Notes under the pieces: generated by a model | Database searches by the model: none | Told to the model about the DNA's origin: nothing | What the model saw: only the letters and a program-made list of their open reading frames with translations | Shown here: positions 36,743 through 49,186 of the stretch, in pieces | Position numbering within the stretch: position 1 is the stretch's first letter | Layout: each line of letters begins with the position of its first letter | Position numbers and translations under genes: made by a program | Assembly: GCF_018687715.1 (NCBI RefSeq) | Contig: NC_056752.1 | Span: 45,983,501 to 46,047,500 of the forward strand | Reading direction: 5' to 3' | DNA from: Carya illinoinensis | Taxonomy: Eukaryota; Streptophyta; Magnoliopsida; Fagales; Juglandaceae | DNA length: 64,000 nt

Positions 36743-37018
36743 TAACGTTCGAACCTTATCACTTTAACGTTCGCACGTAATTAGTTAAAATGTTAAAATG
36801 TTCGCGCTAAAATTTTTACGTTCGCACGTCAATATACATAACATTCGAACGTTATTGTGACATGCGAACGTATTATGTGAAATGTCTGAATGTTTTAAAA
36901 TTCTTGCCCAACATTTAGTGACAGTTCTCACAAACTGTCACAGTAAATACGTTTTAGTCACAGTTTGGAAACCGTCATTATTTATAATTTGTCACTAAAA
37001 GCCATATTTGTTGTAGTG
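36743..37018. repeat. CACTA 1 right terminal and subterminal repeats
   Basis: ACGTTCGAAC-type palindrome variants (36743-36900) are followed by GACAGTTCTCACAAACTGTC and CACAGTTTGGAAACCGTC motifs, then the terminal inverted repeat ending GTTGTAGTG at 37018. It mirrors the left end. Confidence 0.8.
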
Positions 37019-37209
37019 TTAGATATGTTCAGAGTTGCGGTATAAGTCTTAAAAAATACTTAAATAGCATTAAAGCTTTTTTATTAAAAAATTAAGTTAT
37101 TTAAGTGTTACATAATAAAATAGTTTTAATCTCAAATAAGTTAAAAAGAACGTTTGAGATGATTGATTTGTTGATTTAATATAAGCTTTGTAATTTGTTG
37201 GTTTAATAG

Positions 37210-37366
37210 ACTTAGGCTTTTTTTTTTTATGACTAGGATTTGTTTCTCGCTCTTATTTGTAATTCTCAGGAGTTTGAGATGTAATCACGGTTTTCTTCCG
37301 TCATAAGTGAGAGCTATCAATAAAATTAGGGTACCGTCATCTTCTTAAAATAATAATAATAATAAT
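37210..37366 (+). mobile_element. Possible 5'-truncated LINE 3' tail
   Basis: A GC-richer piece reads ATGACTAGGATTTGTTTCTC, then TCATAAGTGAGAGCTATC, AATAAAATTAGGGTACC and a (TAA)n tail. This is the usual look of plant LINE 3' ends, and it interrupts an AT-rich MITE relic. No duplication was resolved. Confidence 0.4.
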
Positions 37367-37904
37367 TTTCTACTAGTAAAACTTATTACTTAAGTTATAA
37401 ACTATAAACTCTAAAATTATAAGCTATTTTTTTTACCGCAATTTCAAATAAGCACTTATTTTTACAATATACGTTACATTGACTTATCTATTTTTTTCAC
37501 ATACCATTTAAATATTTTATTAATTTCAAATTAATATTCTTTCTAACTATGAATGAATTTGCAGTTTCTCCATATCTTTTACTATTTGCAATATCTTTGC
37601 ATATCCAATATGGTATAGCTTCGTCCTATACACAAAATAATATATATATAAGAAAACAAATTAAAAATAAAATCAAAAGATGAAAAAAATGTGACTATAT
37701 ATATTATGACAAAAAAATTAGAAATATTAGATGCATGTAAATCATTTCATTTCTAATTATGCATCTAGAAAAGTATTAAAACTCATTTCCTCAAACAAAT
37801 GTTAAGAGGAAGACAAAGTTGAAAGAAAAATGAATAAATAAAATTTTACAACGATGACTAGTACCAACTAAATGTATAGGGATTGTAGTATAAAAATGCT
37901 TGAA

Positions 37905-38290
37905 AGGCCTACTGGCCTGAGCCTAACTTAAAGGCAACGAGTCGACGACGCGGTGCCCTGTACGGAAGACAAGCACCCCTGACATGGGATATAGATGAAC
38001 TTCTCAGCAAGGGTATAAAAGCTAAACCCTAAGTTAAAATATGTTTCTTACGTTCTCTCATATACTAATATTCTTGCAAAAATTGAGTTGGGTTTCGGAA
38101 ATGTTTTATCCACGTATCACAAGTCCTCACTTTTCTTGTGATGCAGGAGATCGAGATCGGTGACCGATGTGAATAGCTCTAATTAGAATAACAACGCGAG
38201 GGATGAGAGCAAAGTTTTCAACCCTGTCAAAGAAGTGCATATAGGTATTGGCAGCTTACGGTGGCTGTAGCATTCGGGGGTGATAGCTAA
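37905..38290 (+). mobile_element. Possible LTR remnant
   Basis: A TATA-like GGTATAAAAGCTAAACCCTAA lies near 38015. It is followed by AAATTGAGTTGGGTTTCGG and CACAAGTCCTCACTTTTC, phrases that look like the R/U5 part of a plant retrotransposon LTR. Ends and duplications were not found, so this is tentative. Confidence 0.3.
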
Positions 38291-40393
38291 GAGGAAAAAC
38301 GATCTACCATAAAGTTACGTCAGAATTTGAGTTTCAAGTTAATGCAACAAATGAACACTTTCCGTTTAAATATTCAGGACTATACTAAAGGATAGTAAAT
38401 AAATTAATACTGTAGGGTCAGTTTTGTAATAATCTGTATCTCACTTGAGGTCAAAGACTCAAAAAACTGGTGAATCATATGGACATGCGGTAGGTTTACG
38501 GTAGACTCAAAAAAAATTATAATAATAAAATGAAATAAAAAAATTATAGACCGGATGAAATGAGAAAGTTGTTGATTTTGCAAGGGAAACAAAAAGATTG
38601 ATGATATATAAAAATCACGTAAGATTTTTATTTTTTACGGTGGAGGTGACTTTTTTATCATAGACGTTCGTAAAGTTTGTATGTTTGAAGCTTGTTCATA
38701 ACATTATTCAAATACAAAAATTTTGTTAATATTGTCTTCCTTATTTATATCACACACTAATGTTATGTTGCCAGTGAGCTTTATATAAGATCTTGCTTTT
38801 ATGCTTAGTTTATTTTCCATTATATATATATATATATATATAATTATGCTCCCATCGAGGAATAGAATAATGGGCATCAGCGGATAAATGGTAGACTTGT
38901 AGCTATCAGAATTATTGGTGGGGTGGCCGTATTTATCAACATTTACGATATTTTACGAAATGTTATACGGACTAGGATTCTTTTACGCTGCGTTAGATTG
39001 TTTTACCTCCTCTCAATTCATTTTAATTAATTATTATAAATTTTTTAATTTTTAACCTAAAATATAATAAATAATTTTTTTTATTTTAAAATAATAATAT
39101 TATTAAAAAATAATATTTTATTTAATTTTTAATATTTATTTTAACTCAATTCAATACAATTCAACGTTAAAATCCGCTCTTACAATTTTTTTACTATTTA
39201 CAGAATGGTACATTTGTAGCACCATGCGTAGTTTGTGTTCCGTTTGAATAAGACAACTTTGGTTGCCGTGTTCTCTCTTCATTTTCTATCAAGTCTTGCC
39301 TTCAGAAAAAATAGGCCAGAGGGAAGTAGTGCTCGGCTCCTCCTTCCCTCCTCTTATCTTTAGATCAGATAATATATAGTAGTTTTTTTTTTTTTAATTT
39401 TTTATTATATTTTTTGTCTAAAGTGTGATAAAACGTTGATCTAATGTTCTCGATAGCCCAACGATCACCAGAGCCCTATTACAAATTCCCAAATTGTCAA
39501 TCTTTCAATTAGGTGAAAAATTTTGTCAAACAAAAAAGCACATAAGTCACACGTACATGTCAAAGTACGTGTGAGTTCTACACGCCGCCACTTGGAGAAG
39601 CTCCTCCTGTCGCTACGTGCGACATTTCTAAGACCAAGACCCTTGTCTTCTTCATACTTGACTGTCAACTAAATTTTTAGGATGGCGCGTGCAATGGCGC
39701 GTGTCCCTCACGCGCCACTACAATATATTTACTTTTGTATATTTTTCTTCCAAGATTAAAAATGTGGATATACAATTTTTTAAACTGTAATTCGTCATTT
39801 TCACATTTATCTTTTTTATTTTTGTTATTAGATTTTGCTTAAGTAAAATATAAAAAGAAATAGTCTATTGAACTCTTTTTGTCCATAGAGTGAAAATCTT
39901 CTTTTCCTCTGGAGAGTGGGGTTTGGAAGTCCTCTCCTCTAAAGGAGAATGAGAGATTAAATATCTACTTTAGGTAAAGTGTTGTTTCTCATATATAGGG
40001 CTGAGCAACCGGGTACCGGACCGGGTATACCCGGCCCGGAACCCGGATTCTAAATCTAGGCCGGATTCCGGCCCGGATACACCCGGGTTATGACCCGGGC
40101 TGGAACCTGGATTGATCGGAGATTTTACAACCCGGAAATCCGGGTTCCGGCCTCTACCCGAGTTTTTTTTTTTTTTAAGCCTATATTATTAAACTTTTTT
40201 CAGAAAAAATGTATTGTGGCACTCTCTTTATTTTTCAGATCTTTGCACATAATGTTCCTTCAAAACTCACTTCAATGCTTCCCAAATTCAAGATTGTCAT
40301 GCAGAAAATTCATACACCAAAAAAGTAACGCCACTGTCGTTAGGAAGTAACGCCAGAAAATTCACTTCAATGCTTCCCAAATTCTAAATGCAC

Positions 40394-40735
40394 TCACTGC
40401 CCAGTTAGGAAGTAACGCCAGCACTCCCTGCCCACTTAACAAATACAACTACCACGTCGCTCAATTAAATTCATCACCAAAAACGTCAATCCAGTGAAGC
40501 CTCAAAGGCTATGGTTCTATCAATATGCAGAACCAGGTTGTCATGCAGAAAATTCATACACCAAAAAACCAAAAAAGTAACGCCACTGCCCAGTTAGGAA
40601 GTAACACCAGCACTCACTGCCCACTTAACAAATACAACTACCACGTTGTTCAATTAAATTCATACACCAAAAAAGTCAATCCAGTGAAACCTCAAAGGCT
40701 ATGGTTTTATCAATATGCAGAACCAGGTCTTCAAA
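40394..40735. repeat. Direct duplication of about 150 bp inside the hAT element
   Basis: Two copies, offset by about 190 bases, share GCCCAGTTAGGAAGTAAC, CTGCCCACTTAACAAATAC, TCAATCCAGTGAA and CTCAAAGGCTATGGTT. A shorter partial copy precedes them at about 40302-40370. The duplication occurred inside the element. Confidence 0.8.
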
Positions 40736-41973
40736 TATCTGAGATATGGTCCTCAAAGGCTATGGTTCTTCCATCTGTTAAAGTTACAAAAAAAAAAAAA
40801 AAAGGATATTAAAACACAAGTATGACAAAGAAACTCTTGAAACTCAAAAGGAGGTGAGTTTGAAGGCATAACAACTAATTATTTAGTTGGAAAAATCAGT
40901 TGGTTAATTGTAACCAAAATGAGTTGGTATTCTAAATCCAAAAAAATCAAACTGAAAATTTGGCAAATAAAGAAAGGTTTCAGGTTCAAGATTTGAACTT
41001 TCGGAGCAAATATATACCATTCACATCTCCTTTCCTTACTCTTGAAGGAGTACATCATATAAAAGAAACAGGTAACCAAACCAACCTCCCAATCTTTTAC
41101 CGATCTAGCAAAATGTTAATCCAATTGAGTAACTCCATTTTGAAGTTACATATGATTCGCCAATTACTTCCTTACAACATGCAATACTACACAAATCTAG
41201 AAGACACATCTTCAGAGGTCAATCCCTACAGTACACAAGATAAAAAAATATGTTGGCAAAAAATACGTAGCCTTATAAGAAGCACCCAAATACTTCATAG
41301 GCAGAGAAAAAACTTTACAGCCAAGAATACAGGCCAAGATTTCCGCATCACCAGCTAGAACAATATCATATTTTGCCAAATCAATATCCAAATCTAATAG
41401 CACTTCAAAAAATAAGAAAAGGCATCACAAGTTTCACGGTTGTTCGATTTGTGTCACCAAAAATCAAAGTATCATTGGCAAAAAACGACTGGGACAATAA
41501 CGCCCCTTCACTATCCCTCGACCCCACCAAAAAACAACAATCCCCTATCCATTGTAGCTTTCATCATTCTACTCCATGTCTTCGTAACAACCACAAACAA
41601 CAATGGCAATCACGGATATCCTTATCCACTACTGGGTAAACTTCACCGACACGGCACTTCTACCACACAGTCCTATAACCACTAAAAAAGACTCCATTCT
41701 AATCCACCCAAAAAAAAAAAAAAAAATACTGAACCCAGCAAAATATTACCGATTCATGAAACACCTATCAGAAGAATCGCAAGAAAACAAAAGACAAAAA
41801 GCATTACGCATACCTCTCCGCTTGAGAATTACGTTTCTCTTCCTCGGTGAGTTGTAAAGTTATACCAAACCGCTCGACTCGACGACGAGAAGACGGCGAT
41901 GACAGGATGACGGCGACGACGGGATGAGTGGATGACGGCGACGACTGGATAAGGCTAGGGTTTCGGGAAAATT

Positions 41974-42080
<107 letters not shown>

Positions 42081-42120
42081 GGGGTGGCGAATCGAGATGC
42101 TATAGCCTGTAGGGGGATAT

Positions 42121-42158
42121 AACCCAGTGCCAAAACGGCGTCGTTTTGGCACTGGGTT
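42121..42158. repeat. Perfect 17-bp inverted repeat with 4-base loop
   Basis: Arms 42121-42137 (AACCCAGTGCCAAAACG) and 42142-42158 are exact reverse complements around GCGT. The core AAAACGNCGTCGTTTT occurs widely in dicot DNA. It lies inside the hAT element close to its right terminus. Confidence 0.9.
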
Positions 42159-42333
42159 TGGGTTTTAAAAAAACCCAGGTACCGGGTTTTAAATCCAGTA
42201 CCCGGCCCGAGTGCACCCGGGTTTTAGAAACCGGGTGTTTTCCGGGCCGGTGCCCGTAACCAGAACCCGGTTATCCGGGTTCCGGACCGGGCCGGAAAAA
42301 AATCCGGCCCGGTTGCCCAGCCCTACTCATATA

Positions 42334-43785
42334 GTTATCTGTATAGAATTATAAAAATTAAGATTATACCAGTCACAAAGAAATTTATATTTTGGGAGAG
42401 CTTCAATTGATTAAGTAATCATTGCAATTTGTGTCCATACTTCGCCAGATAGGTTAACGTCAACTTTGCCACATATTCTCGAAGAAATGGCATATGGAGC
42501 CTGGTGGTGTACCATACTTAACATATGTTGGGTGAGGGACGCGTGCACGGAGTGTGCCACCCTCCACAAGGTATCTCTCCCAAAACCCCATGGTACTGGT
42601 TTTGAATGATCTCGGATCCCTCGTCTCTTCCTTGCATGGAAAAGGCGTGCTTCTTTTTTTTTTTTTTTTTTTTTCCTTCTTTTCAATAACTATTATTCTT
42701 ATAATCATCATTACTATTATACTAATCAATGTTGAATCGTTCGGTTATTTTATGAAAAGTTGTGTTGTGAAAAAATGATTAAAAGTAAGAGCAAATAAGC
42801 AAACTATCACGCGATATAAAATTAACATGATTTGATAATTTGCTTATATTAAAAAAATTGTATGAAATTTATTATGTTGAAAAATGATAAAATATACTTT
42901 AGGATAAAATCACACAATCTAGAGCGATTATACTATTTGATTAAGTATATATTTATAAAAATATTACATGATAGAAATTCTAATTTTTATTTTTTTATAT
43001 TATTCACTTAAACAAATCTCGAGCAAACTCTCTAATTAAACTTCATTCGAGCAACTTATCATGCAAACATTAAATGAACTTCTATCTTGCACTACTTGAG
43101 TGAAAATAAATACCAAAAATTGACTCAAGTTGAAGTGAAGATGGCCCAAACCTCATTAAACATATGCAAAACAAAACAAAAAAAAACCCGCACATTCTTG
43201 TTATGGTCATCAAGTCGTGCCGAGACAATAATAAATCAACTCCACAAATTCAACAAATTGTCATAAGTTTTACAAATAGATAGATGAAAGAAAGTATTTT
43301 TGAGAAACGTGAAAGCACGAGAAGAGATGATGAAAGAATATTAATTCAAAGAAAAGCAATAAATTTAATAGGGAAATCTTACTTTTTTTTTCTTCAAATT
43401 GTAATATTTTTTAGTAAGATCAGCAAATAAACAAAATTCTCTCCTAATCCTTCGATTTGAAATATAAATTGTAAGTTCTTCACTTTAGAACTTGACCGTT
43501 AGTTAATTAGATACATGAAAGATAGACGATGTACTGGGCCGGTTGTAACAATCCAAGCTGTTTTAAGAAGAGAATAAAAGTACATAAAAAGAAGTGATAG
43601 CTAAAGTGATAAAGCGACAGTACTTTTGGTAGATATATAATTGCTCATTATAATGCGAATTAAAGAGTGGTATCGTCCATTTTTTAGGCATTGCATTTCA
43701 AAGGAAACAGAGGCAATTAAAAGCTGGCATGGCATATGAATATGCATTCCTATGAATGAAACCGCTGATCGTGGGCGTGGCTAAC
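42334..43785. other. Intergenic, no gene seen
   Basis: AT-rich. A minus-strand frame at 42411-42729 begins in a T-run (42652-42674) and looks random. SEO exons 5-7 expected here for copy C are not recognisable, so that copy is truncated on this side. Confidence 0.5.
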
Positions 43786-44550
43786 CGATTTGTTGTCTGC
43801 AAATTTTATTCTGCATCTTTAGTAGGTAGAGGACGATGTTGAGTTTGTGAGCGAAAGGGGCGATTTCCTGTACCTGGTCCCTGAAATGAGGCGACCATTA
43901 ATTCATTTGCGTTAGATTTGATATTATATAGACAATATCTAAGATCAATAATTTTTTTTTTTTTTTCCAGAAAAAGGATGACAATAATAGTTTTAATGTT
44001 TTATAACCACTTGCATCATAACAATAATGACACTATTTTCTTAACTTTATATTAAATCAAAATTTTACAAAAACTAATTAAAGCAGTGGAGATTTTTTAA
44101 AGGAATAGTTTGGTAGGAAAATAACATATTTATCATCATTTAATAATTATTTGAAGGCATATTAATAATGATAACAACATAATTAAAATGATTGGCAAGA
44201 ACAAACACTTGTCCCTGGTGAGGCCACACATCTTAGTAGTGCAAGCTACAATAGCTAAGATAACCCAATACACATCAACTGGGAGATGTTCCATGGCAAT
44301 CGACAATGGCGCCGGTACGAACTTAGTTTTGTAGGCTCGTACTGTAGATAACTTCTCCAACTCTAAGATGCACTCCATCATTTCCAATATGGCCTGGATC
44401 AGCATGTTAAGTTCAATCAATACTTTCCGGTGTTTCTGAAGCCCCAGCTGCCGTGAGATAGCAGGAACTTGCTTTAGAATTCCCACTGACTTGGCCAGTT
44501 GGTGATCCGTTGGGTGAAGCTGGGCGAGGAGCCAGAAATCCCCAAAGTCC

Positions 44551-45104
44551 TGTTAGGAGGTTGTGGTACGGGGCATACAATTACAACTGAAGTAGAAATG
44601 AGAAAGAATAAAAGAAATAATAAGGAACTCCAATTGTAGAAGAATTTCACTTATAGCAAAAGGATTACAAGAATTTCTCTCTTGAATAAGGAGAGCACAA
44701 TTGATAATACCCTCTCTTATAAAAGGAGAAAACTCACTCTTTCTTATAAAAGGAGAGACAATATAGAGGAGAAACCTCACTATTTTTCTCTCTAAAATTC
44801 TCTCTCTTTCTCTAAATTTTTCTTTCAAAATGGGATAGGTTTCTAAAAGCAAAAATATGTATTTATAGGAGTTAAAGGAGGTGGAAGATGGCGGAAGCAA
44901 GTGGAAGATGGTGGAAGCAAATGTGAATGCAAGCTTGATGTAGGTTGTCAACTAGCCACAATTTTTGACCCATAAAGAAGATAGCGGAAGCAAGTGGAAG
45001 ATGACGGAAGCAAGTGGAAGATGGCGGAAGCAAATGTGAACGCAAGCTCAACTAGCCACCATTTTTGACCCATAAAAGTCCATAAAAGTGGATTTACCGC
45101 TACA
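44551..45104 (-). repeat. Copia 3' LTR (554 bp)
   Basis: Nearly identical to the other LTR but about 40 bases longer, because the short unit GCGGAAGCAAGTGGAAGAT has extra copies near its inner end. Confidence 0.93.
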
Positions 45105-45116
45105 TATCTCCCACTT
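45105..45116 (-). promoter_or_regulatory. Copia polypurine tract
   Basis: The minus strand reads AAGTGGGAGATA immediately before the 3' LTR, the expected plus-strand primer site. Confidence 0.75.
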
Positions 45117-45170
45117 AAAGTCACTTTTGTAATCCTTCTATCTTTTCTACACTTTCCATCTCCATGCCGC

Positions 45171-48100
45171 TTACATATCTGCTAGGCCTAAGGAGGATCG
45201 ACACCAGATAAACTTGTCATTATTAATTGGCTTTGTTAATATATCTGCTAGGTTGTCTTTTGTATGGATTTTTTGTATATCCACACTTCCTTCTTCCACC
45301 TTCTCACGAACGAAGTGATATTGAACTCGTATGTGCTTTGTCCTTGAATGAAATGCTGGATTCTTTGCCAAATGCAAAGCGCTCTGACTATCACAAAATA
45401 AATCAACCTTCTCTTGTACGTGTCCGAGCTCTTCTAGTAGCATTTGCAACCATATTGCCTCTTTGCTAACTTGTGTAGCTGCGACATATTCTGCCTCCGT
45501 TGTAGAAGTAGCCACGATAGACTGCAATTTTGAAACCCAGCTTACAGCTCCTCTAGCAAGAGTAAACACATAACCTGAGGTGGACTTGCTCTTGTCAAGA
45601 TCACCTGCATAATCTGAATCAACATAGCCTCTGACAGTAAAGTCTGATCCTTCATAACATAATGCGACATTTGAGGTACCCTTGACATATCTCAAAATCC
45701 TCTTTACAGCACTCCAATGCTCTTTACCAGGATTCGCCATGTATCGACTAACCACTCCCACTGATTGTGCAATGTTTGGTTTTGTACAAACCATAGCGAA
45801 CATTAAGCTACCCACTGCTGATGCATACGGTACTCGAGACATTTCCATTCTCTCTACTTCATTGCTAGGACTCATACTTGAGGATAACTTGAAATTAATA
45901 GGAAGAGGGGTAGAAATTGGCTTACAATCTTGCATGTTGAAGCGTCGCAAGATTTTCTTCAAATAATTTTTCTGAGAAAGCCATATCTTCCTATTATTTC
46001 TGTCTCGGTAAATTTGCATCCCTAGAATCTTGTTTGCTGGTCCCAAGTCCTTCATTTCAAACTCCCTAGCCAACTGTGCCTTTAAGTCTGTAATACGATC
46101 TTTGTTGGGGCCTGCTACCAACATGTCGTCAACATACAACAACAGAATAATGAAATTACCATCACCAAATCTCTTGTAGTAAACACAAGGATCTGAACTA
46201 TGTCTGTTGTATCCAAGGCTCATGATGAAGGAATCAAATCTCTTATACCAACATCTCGGCGCCTGTTTGAGACTGTATAGAGATTTGTTCAACCTGCAAA
46301 CCAAGTTCTCTTTTTCTTTTTCTTCAAAACCTTCTAGTTGGAGCATGTAAATTTCTTCTTCAATTTCTCCATGAAGAAATGCAGTTTTCACGTCCACTTG
46401 TTCTAAGTACAAGTCAAATGTAGCACACATCGCAAGGACTGCTCGAACCGTTGAGAGTCGAACAACAGGAGAGAATATTTCGTTGAAGTCTATGCCTTCT
46501 TTCTGAGCGAATCCTTTCACCACCAATCTAGCACGATACCGCTCCACTTGATCATTGCCATTTCGTTTGATCTTGTAAACCCATTTGTTTCCGATGGCCT
46601 TTCTTCCTTGTGGTAGTGGTACAAGATCCCATGTTTTGTTTTTATGGAGAGCTTCAATTTCTTCTTGCATTGCAACCATCCATAGAGAAGCATCTTGGCT
46701 ATTTGTAGCCTCATGGAAATTTGACGGTTCTCCATCTTCTGTTAGTAGACAGTATGTGACATTTCCCTCCATAATGTACTCTGAGTGCCAAGTTGGTTTT
46801 CTTCTCTCCCGAGTTGACCGTCGAACTTGTGGAATTGCACACTCAGCTTGTTCTTGTACTTCGTGCTCTGATATTGCTTCAGAAGAAACTGGAACTTCTA
46901 ATTCTTGTCTTTCTTCAACTTAAACTGTAGTAGTCTCTGGTTTCTCTTTTGAAGCACTATCATTTTCTTTTTCTTGTACCTTATCTTCTACAAATACAAC
47001 ATCCCTGCTGATTAGCACCTTGCGGGCAGTGGGATCCCACAGGCTATACCCCTTGACTCCATCAGCATACCCTAAGAAAATACATTTTCTAGATTTTGGA
47101 TCTAGCTTCGATGTTTCTTGGGCTTTGTACATAACATAAACTGGACTTCCAAATGTATGTAAGTGAGAATAATCAGCTGGCTTATCAGTCCACATCTCCA
47201 TCGGCGTTTTCAGATCAATTGCGGTTGATGGTGACCGATTGATCACATAACAAGCAGTCTTGACTGCTTCTGCCCAAAATGACTTGGCCATTCCCGCAGT
47301 TCTCAACATCGCTCTTGTTCGTTCTAACAAGGTTCTGTTCATCCGTTGCTACTCCATTTTGTTGTGGAGTGTACGCCACCGTGAGCTGCCTTTTGATACC
47401 TTCTTGTTGACAGAAGCTATCAAATTCAATACCAGTATATTCTTCTCCATTGTCTGTCCTTAAACACTTGATCTTCTTTTCAGATTCAAGCTCAACCCGC
47501 GCTTTGAATATTTTGAAAACTAGAAATACATCTGCTTTATTTTTTATTGGATACACCCAACATCTCCTGGAGTAATCGTCAATAAATGACACAAAGTATT
47601 TTGCTCCTCCTAGGGACAAAACTGGTGCTTGCCAAACATCAGAATGGATTAGTTCTAAGATAGCTTTACTTCTAGCAGAGGAACTACTGAATTTCAATTT
47701 GTGCTGCTTACTAGTAACACAATGCTCACAAAAGAGTAATGAAACCTTTTTGAGCCCTGGAAGAAGCTTTTGTTCAGCAAGAATCTTCAAACCTCGTTCC
47801 GACATGTGGCCAAGCTTATGGTGCCACATCATTGTTAATTCTTCTGCCGAACTTGCCAACGCAGTGGATGCTTCTCCTTCTTGTTGTGTTTCTCCTTTAA
47901 GCATGTACAAATTTGCAGCTATCTTTTCCGCTTTTATCATTACAAGCGCGCCTTTAACTATTTTCATGATCCCATCTTGAATATGGGTTTTACACCCACT
48001 ATTATCTAATTGTCCTAAAGACAATAGATTTTTCTTTAGGCCTTTCACATGTCGTACCTCATGGTGCGAACTGTACCGTCACACATCTTCAATTTGATGG

Positions 48101-49100
48101 TACCAATACCAGCAATCTCCAAGGCATGATCGTCTCCCATGAACACAGATCCTCCTGAGATAGGTTCATATTGATGGAACCATTCTTTCCGGGGGGTCAT
48201 ATGCCATGTTGCTCCTGAGTCAATAAGCCAGACATCAGCGAATCTTCTTCTACCTTCAGTAACTGTTGTTGCCTCACTGTATAAAATTTCACCATCATCT
48301 GAGGTGCTTGCTACACAATCCTGAGCTTTTGACAACTCAGGGCTTTTTCCTTTGGCTTCTTCGTTCTTCTTGAGATGCCAACACTCCCTTTTGTAGTGCC
48401 CTTTCTTGCCACAGTGATGACACTTGACATTCTTCTTACTTCTGGATTTTGATCTACTCTGATTTTGACTCCTACTGGGGCCACGTTCCGTTGATCTTCC
48501 TCTCGTCATTACCAAAGCTTCGGCTTGCTGTGAATCTCCTGGTCTATCTTCTTTGCTTTTGCGCCGACTTTCTTCTTCAAGAACTGCAGCTGCAATATCA
48601 TCGAAGACTAGAACTTCAATGTTGCTGGTTAAGTTGATGATGAGTTGATCATACGAATCAGGTAGACATTGAAGTAGAATTTCAGCACGTTCACCCATCT
48701 CTATGTTATGCCCCATTGCTGTGAGCTGTGAAAATAAAGTGTTGAGGGTGTTGATGTGGTCTGTCACCATAGTTGACTCCATCATCCGAAGGGTGTATAG
48801 TTTTCTTCTCAAGAAAATTTTGTTGTGTAGTGATTTGGCCTCGTACAATTTTGTCAGAGTATCCCATATCTCTTTTGCTGTCTTTTTCTCTGCCACACTT
48901 GACAATACTCCATCAGCTAGTGCTAGGTGCAAATTAGCAATAGCATTGCCATCCATCTCGTTCCACTTGCCGTCGTCAGTGATCTCATTGGGCCTATCTC
49001 CAATTGCCATCAAGCAATTATCTTTCCTCAAAATTGCTTTTATTCTCATTTTTCACAATGAGAAATTACTCCCATTGAACTTTTCTATTTCGTACTTCAT
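45171..49100 (-). pseudogene. Copia gag-pol polyprotein gene, broken
   Basis: The reading runs from ATG at 49100 (MKYEIEKFNGSNFSL). gag includes a zinc knuckle (CHHCGKKGHYKREC); the protease has DSGATWHM; the integrase region has HKLGHMSERGLK and AYTPQQNGV. Reverse transcriptase motifs include RYRARLVVKGFAQ and LLLYVDDMLV; RNase H carries GYVDSDYAGD and TKHIRVQYHFV. Disabling changes: TGA for a likely tryptophan at 49053-49055, a frameshift near 48060, a second near 47345 (about two bases lost after QNGVA), and an in-frame TAA at 46920-46922. The final open stretch of 533 codons (46772-45171) is still intact. Inserted in SEO copy C exon 3, in the same strand orientation as that gene. Confidence 0.93.
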
Positions 49101-49173
49101 CGCCATTATTGAAGATGCCTCCTTTCCACTAACTGGATCTAATTGTAGCACGAAAACTAGCTATAAACCTGAT

Positions 49174-49185
49174 GCTCTGATACCA
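49174..49185 (-). promoter_or_regulatory. Copia primer-binding site (initiator tRNA-Met)
   Basis: The minus strand reads TGGTATCAGAGC just inside the 5' LTR. This is the standard complement to the 3' end of plant initiator methionine tRNA and the usual primer site of Ty1/copia elements. Confidence 0.9.
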
Positions 49186-49186
49186 C

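Larger units (their letters stand above)
24103..37018 (-). mobile_element. CACTA (En/Spm) DNA transposon 1, complete ends, degenerate genes
   Basis: The left end CACTACAACAAAAATAGA and the reversed right end CACTACAACAAATATGGC form the CACTA terminal inverted repeat, followed on both sides by a TTTTAGTGACA motif. The 3-bp target duplication TTA is exact (24100-24102 and 37019-37021). The 12,916-bp element carries a TNP2-like transposase pseudogene and a TNPA-like pseudogene on the minus strand. It also has subterminal repeat arrays near both ends, an extra plus-strand ORF region near the right end, and a nested LTR-type insertion (30538-33465). In-frame stops in both genes mean it is not autonomous now, but intact ends could still be mobilised in trans. 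Confidence 0.92.
37022..39987. other. Intergenic, AT-rich, transposon relics only
   Basis: Holds an AT-rich MITE relic whose far end reads, reversed, TAAGTGCTTATTTGAAATTG near 37460, interrupted by a LINE-tail-like piece. It also holds an LTR-like relic (about 37905-38290), a TA tract near 38821 and an AT-rich repeat near 38995-39180 (CTCAATTCATTTTAATTAAT). No gene recognised. Confidence 0.45.
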
